Origin: Plicaturopsis crispa FD-325 SS-3
Taxonomy: Eukaryota; Basidiomycota; Agaricomycetes; Amylocorticiales; Amylocorticiaceae
Direction of reading: 5' to 3'
Assembly: GCA_000827205.1 (NCBI GenBank)
Contig: KN832554.1
Location: forward strand, 1,672,345 to 1,736,344
Length of the DNA stretch: 64,000 nucleotides
Below are positions 11,475 through 22,290 of the stretch, one piece after another (the first letter of the stretch is position 1; every line of letters starts with the position of its first letter). The notes below the pieces were generated by a model. It was not told where the DNA came from. It worked only from the letters and a program-made list of their open reading frames with translations, and did not search any database. The position numbers were made by a program, and so were the translations under genes.

Positions 11475-13042
11475 ATGGTGGGCCTTTACATGTTCCCCAC
11501 GTTCGCTCTCGCCCTCCCGCTCCTTGCAGCAGCAGGCTCTGTACCCCACAAAGCGCATACCCATGCGCACGCCGCTCGCGGCAGCATCCTCCCCGGCACC
11601 TGGTATCAGCCCCGTGACCACCCCGCGCACGCTCTGTTCAAGCGTGACGGCTCAGGCAATGGAGACGGAGTGACCTACGCAGCTGTTGGATCCCCTGGTG
11701 AGCACTGAGGAGCACCATTCGACGCCACATTTTTGCTAACACTTGCGTTCATTGTTAGAATGGTCCGCCGCATACCCTCAGGCCCTTGATCCGTCGAAGT
11801 ACCCGCAGGCGTGGGTCGACGCTCTCAATGCCGCCGTTGCCTCGGGGAAAATTCCCGACATACCAGTGTCCTCGAGTACTGACGGCGCGACCCCAGTCTA
11901 CCCGAACGGTCTTGACTCGACAAGCCCGCAAATTTGCTCGTCCTCTGCTCAGTGCCGCAACATGACTTACGACACCTGGGATGCGCCTGACGGTAAAATT
12001 GGCATCGGTTTCGACGATGGACCACTTCCTGTACGTAAATACAACAGAAGAAAATTATCTCTGCAATATCCTAATGAACCTATATACAGCCCTCGAAAAC
12101 CCTCTACGATTTCCTCGTCGCGAACAACCAAAAGGCAACGCACTTTATGATTGGCTCCAATATCCTATGGAACTCGGACGCGTTCAACCAAGCGTTCAAC
12201 CAAATGCAGGACGACATCGCCGTGCACACTTGGACGCACCCGTTGATGACTACACTCAACAACAGCATGGTTCTCGGAGAGTTAGGTTGGACAATGGAAA
12301 TCATACACAACTCCACCGGCGGACGGTCAGTAAGCCCTTACACTGGTCGTGTGCATAGATATTGAGGCCCTTTCAGTCTCCCCAAGTACTGGCGCCCGCC
12401 TTACGGTGACGCCGATAACCGTGTGCGAGCAATTGCCAAGGAAGTCTTTGGCCTAGACACGATCATATGGAACCAAGAGTATGCAGCCAAGTTTTTTCTG
12501 ACCTCCTCAATCATACTAATTTCCATTCCTTTAGCACCGATGATTGGTCCCTCACCACTGGCGGCCAGACCATGCAGGCCATCAACAGCAGCATGCAGGG
12601 GTGGCTCACCGGGCCCAAGTCGCCCGGTCTCATCATCCTGGAGCACGAACTGTCCAACCAATCCGTCCAGGCATTCATCGACGCGTACCCCGTCATGAAG
12701 CAGAACGGCTGGCAGCTGGAGAGCTGCGCCAGCATGCTCGGAAAGGGCACATGGCTGAACGCGGCGTCGAACACCGGCTCGGTCACCCCTGCCGGTGTTT
12801 TGGACGGCAACAACGTCTCTTCCTCCGCTAGTGCGTCGTCTTCCGCCCCCGCGAGCAAAAGCAGCGGCACCAGCACCAGCAGCGGCGCCGCATCCTCGTC
12901 TTCGTCCTCGTCCAACAAGGCGGCGAGCAGTGGAAACAGCACAAGCGACAGCAGCTCTTCGAGCGGTGCTGCACGGTGGGAACACAGCAGCAGTGCGATA
13001 TACGGCGCGCTTGTACTCGCCGCTGCTACCCTGCTCGTTTGA
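11475..13042 (+). CDS. Chitin deacetylase, CE4 family, GPI-anchored (copy 2)
   Basis: Paralogue of the gene at 4759-6316 with the same role in making cell-wall chitosan. It has a signal peptide (about 20 residues, ending near LAAAGS), and the CE4 motifs GFDDGP, HTWTHP, RPPYGD, DWSL and ILEHE are all present. A Ser-rich stalk (about 12820-12970) and a hydrophobic tail ending AAATLLV suggest a GPI anchor. Introns at 11698-11758, 12031-12089, 12326-12376 and 12479-12534 leave exactly 1341 bases, 446 aa. That is the same length as copy 1, and all four introns fall at the same codon positions. The Ser-rich region differs most, while the catalytic core is very similar. This supports an old local duplication with both copies kept functional. 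Confidence 0.95.
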
Positions 13043-13453
13043 TCGTCTCGCTACCTGCTTCCCCATCCACCGCTATGGCTGTTCTCACATACACACCTAA
13101 TCGTTCTCTTGCTGCACGTCTGCTCACGCTTTCGCACGAATGTAACTCCGTCGCTTTTTGGCTATATCTCTACTCGTCGCCGCATTACTTTATCATCCTC
13201 ACCCTTGGACATACACATCTCTGCTTGTTTACCTTGCTACTTATTTATCGTATTTAGGGCCTATCTACTCCGACCCCGTCCACTCATTCCTTTTTCTTTC
13301 GGGTTTTGTGGGGTAGACAAGGACTATACATACACTGCCAATCGCTCCATCTCCGTCCACGCATTGTCAAAATAGAAAAAAGTCGACGGTAAAATCCACT
13401 CCGTTCGAATTCAATGAATAATCTAAGGACAAAATCAAGAGCTTCAAGGACCA
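13043..13453. other. Convergent intergenic region
   Basis: The 3' ends of chitin deacetylase copy 2 (plus) and TFIIF alpha (minus) meet here. T- and C-rich untranslated sequence; no other feature seen. Confidence 0.5.
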
Positions 13454-15594
13454 TCATGGCGCTGGCGATGGTGCCGCCGACCCACGATACGCGTTCCGTA
13501 GCACAAGCACGCCGCCCTTCAACTGCGCAACCTCCTTTACGAGCGCCGTAAACTTCGCCTTCTTCGCCTCGTCTGTCAGATACGGCGTAAAATGCTGTAT
13601 GCAGTCCCGCGTCGACGCATTCGGCGTGTTCCGCAGCCAGTCGATAACCATGTGGTCCTCCAGTGCGCCCGCGGGCGGTACTTGCGCCTTCGTCCGCTTC
13701 TTCGCCTTGCCTGAAGGGTCGTCCGTCGCCTTGCGCTTGTTACTTGGTTTGGGCGTGCCTGCGTTGACCGGGCTGGTGGCGCGGCTGCCCGGGGGACTCC
13801 CGTTCGCGAGGGGGCTATTGCCCCGGCTCACACCGTTAACTTTCGGTTTCGACGGGATTTTCGGGCTCGTGGCGCGCTTTGCGACGATGGAGTGTCCGCC
13901 GCCGGACGCTGCGGGGGAGGTCGCGCGAGATCCTGAGCCCGACGGACGAGCTACCGCTTGGGCAGTTTTCGACGGTGTCTGTGGTCTGGATGTAGGGGCG
14001 GACGGTGGCTGTTGAACAGCAGGTTCGGGGGGTGGAATGGGCTCCTCCTCTTCCTCTTCGTCCTCCTATGGAATTATCGGATTAGATGCATAGATTTCCG
14101 ACCGAGAGGATACGTACCGAGCTGGCATACGGATTTTTCTCCTCGTCACTGTCGTATGCATTGTTCTTCTCGAGATTCCGAATCAACTTCTTCATTGCTT
14201 TGCCTTCCTTCGTGAGTTTGCTTTCGTCCTCATCGGACTCGGATTCATCTACATAGCCCTCCTGTGTTTTATTCGCGGTTTTGTACTCGCGTTTCAGACG
14301 TTCCTGCGGACGTGCATATGTCAGACGTAGTTGCCGATATGAATGGTCCAGAATATTTGACTCACTTCAAGCTCTTTGGCTTCCTCGTCATCGTTGTCTG
14401 GTTCAGCCTGTTCATCATCGTCCGCGAAGTCCTCCTCGTATTCCTGCTCATCAAGATCCCCTTCTCCGCCGTACTCTTTCGCCCGCCGTTTCTTCGCATC
14501 ACCATCTTCGTCATCATCACCAAACAACCCACTCATCCCATCGTCGACCGTCCGTAATCGTCGGCCTCCCGGACCCAAACTAGGGCCCGACGATGTATGT
14601 GCAAGCGAGCTGCCTGACGGTGCTGGAGCGCCCTCGGTCTCAGCCTTGAACATTGCGGTAGTGGAAGCTGACGGCGCTACGCCATTGCGATGATGTAGAA
14701 GCCAGCGTTCAGGGTCTTTATTTTTCTGGAACTTGGCCATCTTCTCGACGCGTTAGCGCTGGCATAGTATGTTCGAGCACACGGACATACCATTGCCTCT
14801 GCTTCCTCCAAATTCGGTATATGGTAATTTGGCTTCTTTTGAAACTTGTACCACCGATGCGCAGGGATGAACCTGAAAACGTCGCTGTTTTCTGGCATGA
14901 AGAAGGCGTGCGTTTCCGATTTGCCCACATCCTCCAGCTTGCCCACCCAGATCTCTTTCTGCGATGCATCCTCCATCACCCACGGATATCTCTCCTCTCG
15001 TCGAAGCTGCCGTGTCGCCTCCGGGACCAGAAAGACCTGCCGCGTTTTCTTCTGGAATTTCTTCCGCCCACCCCCACCCTTCCCCTTTGCATCTTTCCCA
15101 TTCGCTCCACTGCCACCTGCAGGCGCGTTGTGTATCGGCCGCCCATCCGCATCCACCATCACCACTCGTCCGTCCGAGCCTACGACCGGCTTCCCGTCAG
15201 GCCCAAGCATAGGGCCTACCGCCTCTGGTGCCGAGGGACCTGCAGCTGATTCCTCCCGCCGTGGCTCCTTTCTGTTGAGCTTCACGGGTCCCTGCCAGGA
15301 CGCGACATCGACCGGTTTGCGCGAGTCGAACTTCATCACGTCGTATTTCCAGCCGTTCATCGACGCCGACGACATGAGGCGGAACTCCTGGTATGGGCCA
15401 TCGGGGAGCTTCGAACTATCATCCTCCTCTATCTTGGGCTGTGCTGTGACGGCCGATACGGTCTTTTGAGGCGATGGCGAGCGCGTTTCACTCTGCGGGA
15501 TAGCTTTCTTCGGTTTAGGATGAAAGAGTAGGGACGTGCCCTTATCGGCTTTCTTCGCCTTTGGTTTGGGGTGGAAGATGGATGTGGGGGCCAT
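13454..15594 (-). CDS. tfg1: Transcription initiation factor IIF, alpha subunit (RAP74/Tfg1)
   Basis: Large subunit of TFIIF, which binds RNA polymerase II and acts in preinitiation-complex assembly in the nucleus. The N-terminal dimerisation region is recognisable by YQEFRLMSSASMNGWKYDVM and, after a Gly/Lys insert, ETHAFFMPENSDVFRFIPAH, HRWYKFQKKPNY and EEAEAM, followed by FQKNKDPERWLLHH. An acidic and Lys-rich middle region and a Ser/Pro-rich linker follow. The C-terminal winged-helix region ends with MVIDWLRNTPNASTRDCIQH and GGVLVLRNAYRGS. Minus-strand introns at 14744-14790, 14304-14365 and 14066-14117 leave 1980 bases, 659 aa, in the range of the family. The ATG at 15592-15594 begins MAPTSIFHPKPK. 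Confidence 0.94.
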
Positions 15595-15885
15595 GTGGAC
15601 TCTCCGGGTGCTGCAAAGCGCGAAATGTAGACCGAGAATTTGCGAGACTAGGTATATGCACCCAGCGTTGATAAGTTAGACGATATAAGCACTTTATTAG
15701 AGTCCTACAGGTCAAGAAAGCCCGTGAGTAGGTCGGACTGAGTCGACGATGGTGGTGGTCAGTGGTCAACGTTGTGGACGGGCAGTGGCGCCGCGCCTGG
15801 AAAATGTTATTGTTTCCATTACTTGTTCTCTTACCACGTCCATCTCCTCCTCTGCACAACGCTGCGCTGCTCTTCCACGGCGGAA

Positions 15886-16479
15886 ATGCCCTCCAAAGCC
15901 TCAACAACGAAACGAAACGATAGCCGCAAACCGCTCGCACTTCAAGCTTCCCGCGACCTGGCTGCAGCTATGGTGCGGTTCGCTTATAGACCGCAACTTT
16001 CAAACAAGCGGTGCCACACCTTCAAAAAAATCCTTTTTTTATTTCCTCTTGCCAAACGACTCCTTTTGAGTATACAGATCGAACCCCCAGAGCGATTTTC
16101 GATATCTTCAAAACTGAGGGAGCCGAACTTTTTTGCACCATCCAATTTGGCGAGCACTGTATAAATCGGTCCTCAACTGCCCTCAAAGCATTTGAGTGGC
16201 TCGTACAGGGTGATACTAGAGACCTATTATTGCACACGGTATACATACCTCCACCATGGGGAGTTTCTGATAGACGAATTTCACCCCAATCCTCCTCGAC
16301 ATGCATCCAAGTCAGTGCATATGCGCTCAACTCAAAAAAAATTTCGGCCTCCGGCCGATTTGGCGACTGTTTAAAAGTGGTGGTGGGTAAGTGAACCGCA
16401 CCATACCATCCTGCACAGATTCTCGCCGGATAACCGGTCCTGGTCGTTCTCCTTGCCTTGGGACACTAAGCTGCGGTAA
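15886..16479 (+). pseudogene. Small reading frame interrupted by a MITE
   Basis: A frame starting MPSKASTTKRNDSRKPLALQ is interrupted by the MITE at 15971-16403. If the element and one TA copy are ignored, 85 + 74 bases give a 53-codon frame ending ..WSFSLPWDTKLR and a stop at 16477-16479. No family was recognised. It could be a small gene broken by the insertion, a first exon of something lost, or chance. It lies 290 bp upstream of TFIIF alpha on the opposite strand. Confidence 0.3.
15969..16405. mobile_element. MITE with TA target duplication (Tc1/mariner-like)
   Basis: The element is 15971-16403 (433 bp). The ends are inverted repeats starting TGGTGCGGTTC(G/A)CTTA, with weaker similarity continuing inward (..AACTTTCAAACA versus ..CACTTTTAAACA). 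It is flanked by TA on both sides, as in Tc1/mariner elements. No transposase frame is seen inside. A longer TSD was not found, so the superfamily rests on the TA alone. Confidence 0.7.
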
Positions 16480-16725
16480 CGCAGACCCCAGCGTTAATGC
16501 TGAGGTTGCGTCCAATGTGCTGTGTATGTATACCTGTACCAAGTATCACCTTGTGCTGCCTAATACAACTCAGCTGCAATATGACATATGAAACAACATA
16601 GCGAGGGGTGTTACGCAGAGCTTCAAGAGCCATGGCATCAAGCCTCAGGATTTAACAGACTGAATTCAGGATGGGAATACAGAAATGCTGTTGATTTATG
16701 CACGGGAAGACCAGCATCTAGTACA

Positions 16726-18473
16726 TCACTTCTTGTGCAGCCTCAGATCTACACGTCGTCCTCCGAGCGCCAGTGCGAAGACGGCGAGGAACGCGGTCGC
16801 TACTGCTAACGGTTTTTTCAAGTGAGCGGTGAAGGGGACCTTGTATGCGACCTGGAATTTTGCGTTGAGGATTAGATTCAAAGACCATGTTAGAGAATAA
16901 ACGCACATAAATGATTCCAGTGTGCTTGTCGGTCAACTGCTTGTACTCGAAGGTGAGAGCAGGGCGGCCGATCGTGTCAAGGTACGTGATGTGAGTAGAG
17001 ATCGTGTTCTTGACAGCGGGGAACGGAGGGAAAACCTCGACGTCGCTACATCACACGGCAATTGTTAGGTGGCAATATTCATCGAGAAACATTTCGACAT
17101 ACGTAGCGCCTTCAGGCAAGATGATCTTGACCTCCGCCTCGTCGACCACAGCGCTCGGGATCTGCGTCATGATAGGCACAGCTACAATGTACCGTCCTTT
17201 CTCAGCGTCCCAGCTTGCCGAGTGCTCCAGCGGCGCGTCCCATCCGAGCGTGAAGCTGTAGTTCCAGCCGCCCAGAATAGGGTAGCGCGGCTTCAGCTCG
17301 AGCACGCTGTACTGGTTCGCGGCAGAGTTCTTCGACACTGCCGGCGCAGTACGGAGGCGCGAGGTGGAGACGTTGCCGATGAGGTCGTAGTAGTACGTGT
17401 TGCGGATGCCCGCGGGGAGGTGCAGCACGAACTGCTGGAGCACGTGTGGGCTGCGGCGTTGGTAGAAGCTCTGGGTCTGGTGCTCGAGGCGCGAGAAGTG
17501 GCCCTTCAACCTGCATCGTCACGGTGAGTGTCAGGCTGCGTCCGTGAAACAAACCAGTACATACTCGGGGCCGGCGTTGTGCAGGTGTATCTCGTCCTGG
17601 ATGTTGAGGTTCGAGCCCCAGTGGCTGATTTCGGCGGACCGTTTCAGCTTCGTGACCTCCAGAACCGGGTGGTCGAAGTTGTAGTGGATAGTGAGGGATT
17701 TCTGGTTCTCGTCAACGAAGGCTTTGGTCGCAGATGGTGCAATGTTCTTATATGGCCCGTAGGTGATAGTCGAGCCTGCTTTAGTGGCTACGTTGTCAAG
17801 CGTATATGCCTCGAGGTCGGTTGGCTCAGTGTACGAGATGATTTTTGGGGAAGGCGCCCTAAGAACGGAGGGACAGTAAGCACAGGGATGGATTACGATG
17901 CTCTCCTCAGGGACTGGTCCAGAGCGTACCTGAACTTTGTTCGCTGAACAGCGGTGTGGTACGGGCTGAGCACGAAAAGACCAGCTCCATATTTGAGTGC
18001 CTGCTCTTCGCTCTGCGCCGCTCGTTCCGGCCAGGGACGCGCTGCGTGCGTCTGCACAGTGTCGAGGACGAGATTGACCGTCTCGTTCAGTCCCAGGGGC
18101 TTGGGGAGCGCGACGTCGATGAGATGAACGTCATCTCTGTCGGAGAGAGGTCGAATAAGTATCTAGACCGCGTACTTGCCGTATGAGCTTACCCCGTCTC
18201 CAAGCCATGCGTCTCCCATTTCAACGGCGTCCGCTGGCCCTTAATCGTAACCTCAAAGAAACTTGTCTTGCTCTTCTCGTCCTGGCTTAAGGCGATGGTG
18301 TACGAGTCCGCGTTGGGTTCGAGGGCTTTCGCGGCATATGTCGTCGTGACGTGGACGAGCGCACCCCCGAGCTCGACGGTGCGAACGATGGCGGTATTTT
18401 CGAAAGACGATGCGAGCACAAAGGAAGGTAGTAGCAAGAAGAGAATGGGCAGAACATCCCAGTGTTGTAACAT
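16726..18473 (-). CDS. ost1: Oligosaccharyltransferase subunit OST1 (ribophorin I)
   Basis: Subunit of the ER oligosaccharyltransferase, which transfers the dolichol-linked glycan to Asn of nascent proteins. The N terminus is a signal peptide (MLQHWDVLPILFLLLPSFVLA), followed by the lumenal ribophorin I domain, with SFENTAIVRTVELGGALVHV near the start and YPILGGWNYSFTLGWD and IILPEGATYVE further on. One C-terminal membrane segment (AVATAFLAVFALALGG) is followed by a short basic cytosolic tail ending RLHKK. At least five introns split the minus-strand gene (examples at about 18104-18190 and 17510-17565). Size and topology fit the family. The ATG at 18471-18473 immediately precedes the signal peptide. 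Confidence 0.93.
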
Positions 18474-18668
18474 GGTGTCTGAGGAGAGTGGTGAACGCGC
18501 GCAGTCGCGTTCGGCGGATGAGGTCTCTCGGGAAGCGTGGCGAATTGATACGTGTCACGGCTATGTACTCCGAGCTCAAAACATTGAATATTCACTTCAT
18601 CTGAGTCTCAAGTTTTCGTTCGTATACGAGAGGATTATAAGGTGATAAGAGTAACGCGGTAGGTACAT

Positions 18669-19679
18669 CTACCATGCCCACATGGGATTGGGATTCCGAA
18701 GGGGAACGTCCTCCCTGACCAAACCAGCAGAAACAATCCTCTTCAGCTTCCGTTCCCGCTCCTCCATCGTCTTCTGCTTGAACGTCTTTCCTGGCTTCAG
18801 GACAACATGCATCCTGGAGTCGGGGTGCCGTCGAATACCGTATTTGCCTCGACCTCTTGGCTCGAAGCGGTCAAGCTGCTTGGGGCCCTTCGTCACCCAT
18901 GCTTCGGCTAGAAATAGATATACGTTATAGTCAGCAACCAGAGGGCGGAAATAAGGGGCAAGAAACAAAAGAGTGAGGGCATAGACGCACCGACAACGAG
19001 TTTATCACCATGCATACGCTTCAACTTGACAGCATGACTTTTCGCGGTCTGAAGCATGATCTCAATCCTTTTGCTGGCCCTCTTTTCGCTGAAATGCATC
19101 TGCATGATAGCATGGTCGATAGGCTTGCCAGAGATCTGCCGACCCAGCATGTTCAGCTTGCGGTGCGATATTTTGAAATTGGGCGTCGAATATTTGTGCT
19201 GCGGTGAACGGGGTCGACTTTAGACACTAGCAGCAGTAGCCTCGAATAAATCGCACCTCTGTCGCCCTCTTGACACTCCGGGTTTCTCGTGGGGCCTTGT
19301 ACTCGGTTTTGACGGCCTGTTCGAATACGGTGGGATTTGCCTTCTGCGCGGCCTCACGTTTGGCCTCCTCCGCGGGATCCTCCTCTCGATATTGGGGCGC
19401 AAATTTCTCTTGAATCCAGTTCAAGGGATTCAGCGATGCACTACATGCCGGTTCCGCTCTCAGCATGCCTTGAAATATAATAGAACTGCAAACTGGACGT
19501 ACTGTCGGCGCGCGGTCCACTGAATCCTCGACGTGGACGCCGCTGGTACCCGGTGCACCTGGAGTGACCTCCGTGAGGCGCCTGCCACTGCATATGACCA
19601 TTCTATTAGCCTATGAAAAGGAGAAACGCGAGCAGGAAACCATACCGCAGCCAGATATACCTCTCGCGACAGACTGCAT
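18669..19679 (-). CDS. mrpl22: Mitochondrial large-subunit ribosomal protein uL22m
   Basis: Component of the mitochondrial large ribosomal subunit. The proposed start at 19677-19679 gives an Arg/Ser-rich presequence ([11 protein letters not shown].. then ..[17 protein letters not shown] after two introns), as expected for mitochondrial import. The uL22 core follows: [40 protein letters not shown], then [20 protein letters not shown] and [13 protein letters not shown]. It ends ..NPNPMWAW. The exons of the core are clear; the first two short exons are inferred from splice sites and frame. Its start faces YOS1 across 144 bp, so the two share a promoter region. Confidence 0.88.
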
Positions 19680-19823
19680 GAAGAGGAAATGACAAGAGTC
19701 GGAGCTCGAAATGGCAAAGACATCCGCGGCCGCCCACGTTCTCGGGCCCAATTCTACACGTCTTACCACCGCGTCGCCTTTCCCCAAGCCTCCTCCAACG
19801 CAAAGACCGCTTGCGGCACGATA
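19680..19823. promoter_or_regulatory. Shared promoter region of uL22m and YOS1
   Basis: Only 144 bp separate the two divergent start codons. All upstream control of both genes must sit here or inside a neighbour's transcript. No TATA box was seen. Confidence 0.45.
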
Positions 19824-20228
19824 ATGCTGTTCATTGGAACAACTCTCTATGTCTGTCTCCTCCTCGTCAATTCCGTAGCTGTTCTGAGCGAGGACCGCTT
19901 TCTTGCACCAAGTACGCTGCGTTTGACATTCGCGCGCCTTCGAATTGGCTAACGTATGCTGCAGTCGGATGGGCTGCCAACCAACCGCAGGTTGCTAACA
20001 ATGCATTCCACCAACCATATGATCAGACGGGATACGGAGGCGGCGCACAGCCAGACGTTGGAATGAAGATACGACTCATAAACCTCATCACTGCCGTGCG
20101 CACTGTTATGCGAAGTACGTGCCCATCGTCTCGTTCTAAACAATCCGTGTTGACGTGAACTATATACAGTACCACTCATCGGATTTAACATCCTCATCAT
20201 CATATACGAGCTGTTGCTAGGCAAATAG
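19824..20228 (+). CDS. yos1: YOS1-like ER-Golgi transport protein (IER3IP1 family)
   Basis: Small membrane protein of the Yip1-Yif1-Yos1 complex, needed for ER-to-Golgi vesicle transport. The start MLFIGTTLYVCLLLVNSVAV is the family's first membrane segment, followed by LSEDRFLAPIGWAANQ. The C-terminal part, VGMKIRLINLITAVRTVMRI then PLIGFNILIIIYELLLGK, holds the second segment. Introns at 19912-19964 and 20115-20169 leave 297 bases, 98 aa, close to the yeast protein. An upstream in-frame extension exists, but the family starts at this ATG. It ends 54 bp from the convergent GILT-like gene. Confidence 0.92.
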
Positions 20229-20281
20229 TAATGAGAGAAAAACGTTTCTCGGTCACCCATCCTGCACACGTCGCCTCCGAC

Positions 20282-21206
20282 TCAGTTGCCGGCCCCGTCA
20301 AAGTCGTTAATGCGGTCGTATTCGTTATTGATCTGCCGGATGAAATCGGTGGCGGCATGGCCCTCCTGTGCAATGATGTCAGATACGCATCGCTGGAAAA
20401 CGGCACACCGGACCATACCTCGCATTCCTTCCACGTTCCGTCATGAATGCACACTTGTTTCCAATTTATGAGAATTGTGCAGCTTTTCCTGTGGAGGCAA
20501 GTTCTGGTCAGCACCGTCCTTTTGATTCGTATGGTAAGGCTTACTGGATTCCCAATTCGGCGGTTGCTTTGACGCTGTTCTGCAGCAGCTTGATGCCCTC
20601 CGCGCCTCTGCCTGCCCCGTCCAAGCCGGCACACTGGCCAACTGGGCTGGTTTCCCAGTCGATCCCAGATGCTTGCGCGCATTTCAATGCCACCTCCGGG
20701 GTCCCGACCTTTGCTCGGCCCTGGTAGTTCTGGCACTGCACAAAGTGCCACCACTGGTCGGGGGCGTATTTGGCCGCACAGAGCTGCTGCACGTTCCCGG
20801 CACACTCGTCGGGACCGTGAAGACACGTTACGCCGAACTCAGGCTCTGATTCATCAATTCTTTGTGCATGATCAGCAACAATGATTTGGGCGATAAACAA
20901 GTGACTGTACATACTTCCCAACGTATGTAAGAGAGATATCGACTTTGTCTGAGACGCGCTTTAAGACTTGTTCAAACACGGACTCGCATAGCAGAGCATC
21001 GGGGCATTTTGACATGACGCCCAAGACGACCTTGCTCCGCAAGCGCGTAAGCTGCGTGCCAAGTTGGAGGCTGCGGGCAGCAGGCGTACCGGTACTTTGA
21101 CATCGTCCAACGGCGCAAAATGCGCGTCGCCGTCCTGCACGACGAATGGCGGGGTATACGCAGCGAGGGCGACAGGCAGCAAAAGCAGCGCCGCAAGATA
21201 GAACAT
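20282..21206 (-). CDS. GILT-like secreted/lysosomal thiol-reductase family protein
   Basis: Resembles the gamma-interferon-inducible lysosomal thiol reductase family. The signal peptide MFYLAALLLLPVALA is followed by a strand (VKVPVVLGVMSKCPDALLCE after one intron), VDISLTYVGK, the family signature CLHGPDECAGNVQQLCAA, and WWHFVQCQNYQG. Further Cys pairs (ALKCAQASGIDWE; QVCIHDGTWKECE) match the conserved disulfide pattern. The site where animal and plant members have CxxC reads C-P-D-A-L-L-C here, so the second catalytic Cys is displaced. The start at 21206 was chosen over an upstream frame because it places the signal peptide first. Function in the fungus is not established. Confidence 0.85.
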
Positions 21207-21496
21207 GGTCGTAGCAAAAAGAGCAGGGAGTCGAATTTTGATTCCGCTTCGCAAGCGAAGGTGTCTATGTACGCGACTGGGAAATGTCGTCATGTTATTA
21301 CGTAATCAATTGCAGAATCCGGGGAAGGTGGGTATGGCGTGTGTCCGTCAGGCGACCAGTCCTTTCCTGAAACAAGCAGCCATGCAGTGTTGGACAGGAC
21401 AATGGCAGTCGGCTGGTGGACCGGTTAGGGTCCATATGTCGAGTGAAAGACTTGAATAGTGGGAGTGGAACAGGTTAGAGCAGGGTTATTTACCTC

Positions 21497-22290
21497 TTAC
21501 CGGGCTGCATGCGCGTTATCCCACCACGTTCTCGCCTCCGCGTCTGATAGTGGCGGCACAAAGTATTTGCAACGTGAGCGGAAAGCTTGAGATAGAGGCA
21601 TCAATCGGCTGCTGGCAAGGGTTAAAGCAGGAAATGCAAATACCGTCCAATGACCTTGCGCGCACTATACGCTCTACGGTAAGCTCGTTACGCACTTGAT
21701 TCCGCTGCTCGAAAGAGGCTTTAGGATCTGCGGCATACGTACAGGGACAGGGACAGGGACGTACCTTGACCTCGTCCTCGAATATAGCAGCCTGTGTTTT
21801 GCGCTGGGCTTTGGCGTCTCCTTCCTGCACCGCGATCGACTTCCGTTTTTCGTCCAACGAACGGTCCACCACATCTACGCAGTATTCGACTAACTCTTTC
21901 CGGCGTTTCCAATTTTCTGCAATAGCATGTGTCAGTAGCAGTGAGCTGATGTAACATAGAGGCGACGCACCGACCAAGTCCTTCCATAAATACGAGCATG
22001 CCCGGTCCTGGACAGTGCCCTTCCCAGAGGCCCCAAGCCGCTCCATATCCACAAACTGCGCATTGGTGCGGTTTATTCGCATAGTAATGGAGTCATCCAA
22101 TTTCCGGTACTCCTTCAATAAATCTGGCCCTTACGTTTCAGCGCCGAGGACGCGTAAAAGATCCGCCATGAAACGTACCTTTGAACAGCGAGAGATCATG
22201 GCACGTCTGCGAGGAGACATGAACAACCTGAGGATTCAGTGTCGGTGCTTGGATGGCAAGACTTCCTAGAGCAGGTTGTCTCGACGCCAT
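21497..22290 (-). CDS. mix23: MIX23 / caffeine-induced death protein 2 (Cid2) homologue
   Basis: Member of the Cid2/CCDC58 family; the yeast protein Mix23 is in the mitochondrial intermembrane space and supports import. Exon 1 reads MASRQPALGSLAIQAPTLNP up to ..SSQTCHDLSLFK, then EYRKLDDSITMRINRTNAQF, RACSYLWKDLV, ENWKRRKELVEYCVDVVDRS, TQAAIFEDEVK, NQVRNELTVERIVRARSL and YFVPPLSDAEARTWWDNAHA. The family's helical core and C-terminal FxPP segment are present. About five introns; one of them begins right at a GGACAG tandem repeat (21741-21760). The ATG at 22288-22290 is the first in frame. The assignment rests on recall of the family pattern. Confidence 0.88.
21741..21760. repeat. Short tandem repeat (ACAGGG)3 in a MIX23 intron
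   Basis: Three copies of ACAGGG plus AC, directly beside the minus-strand splice donor (..GTCAAG/GTACGTCCCTG..). It may vary in length between strains. Confidence 0.7.
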
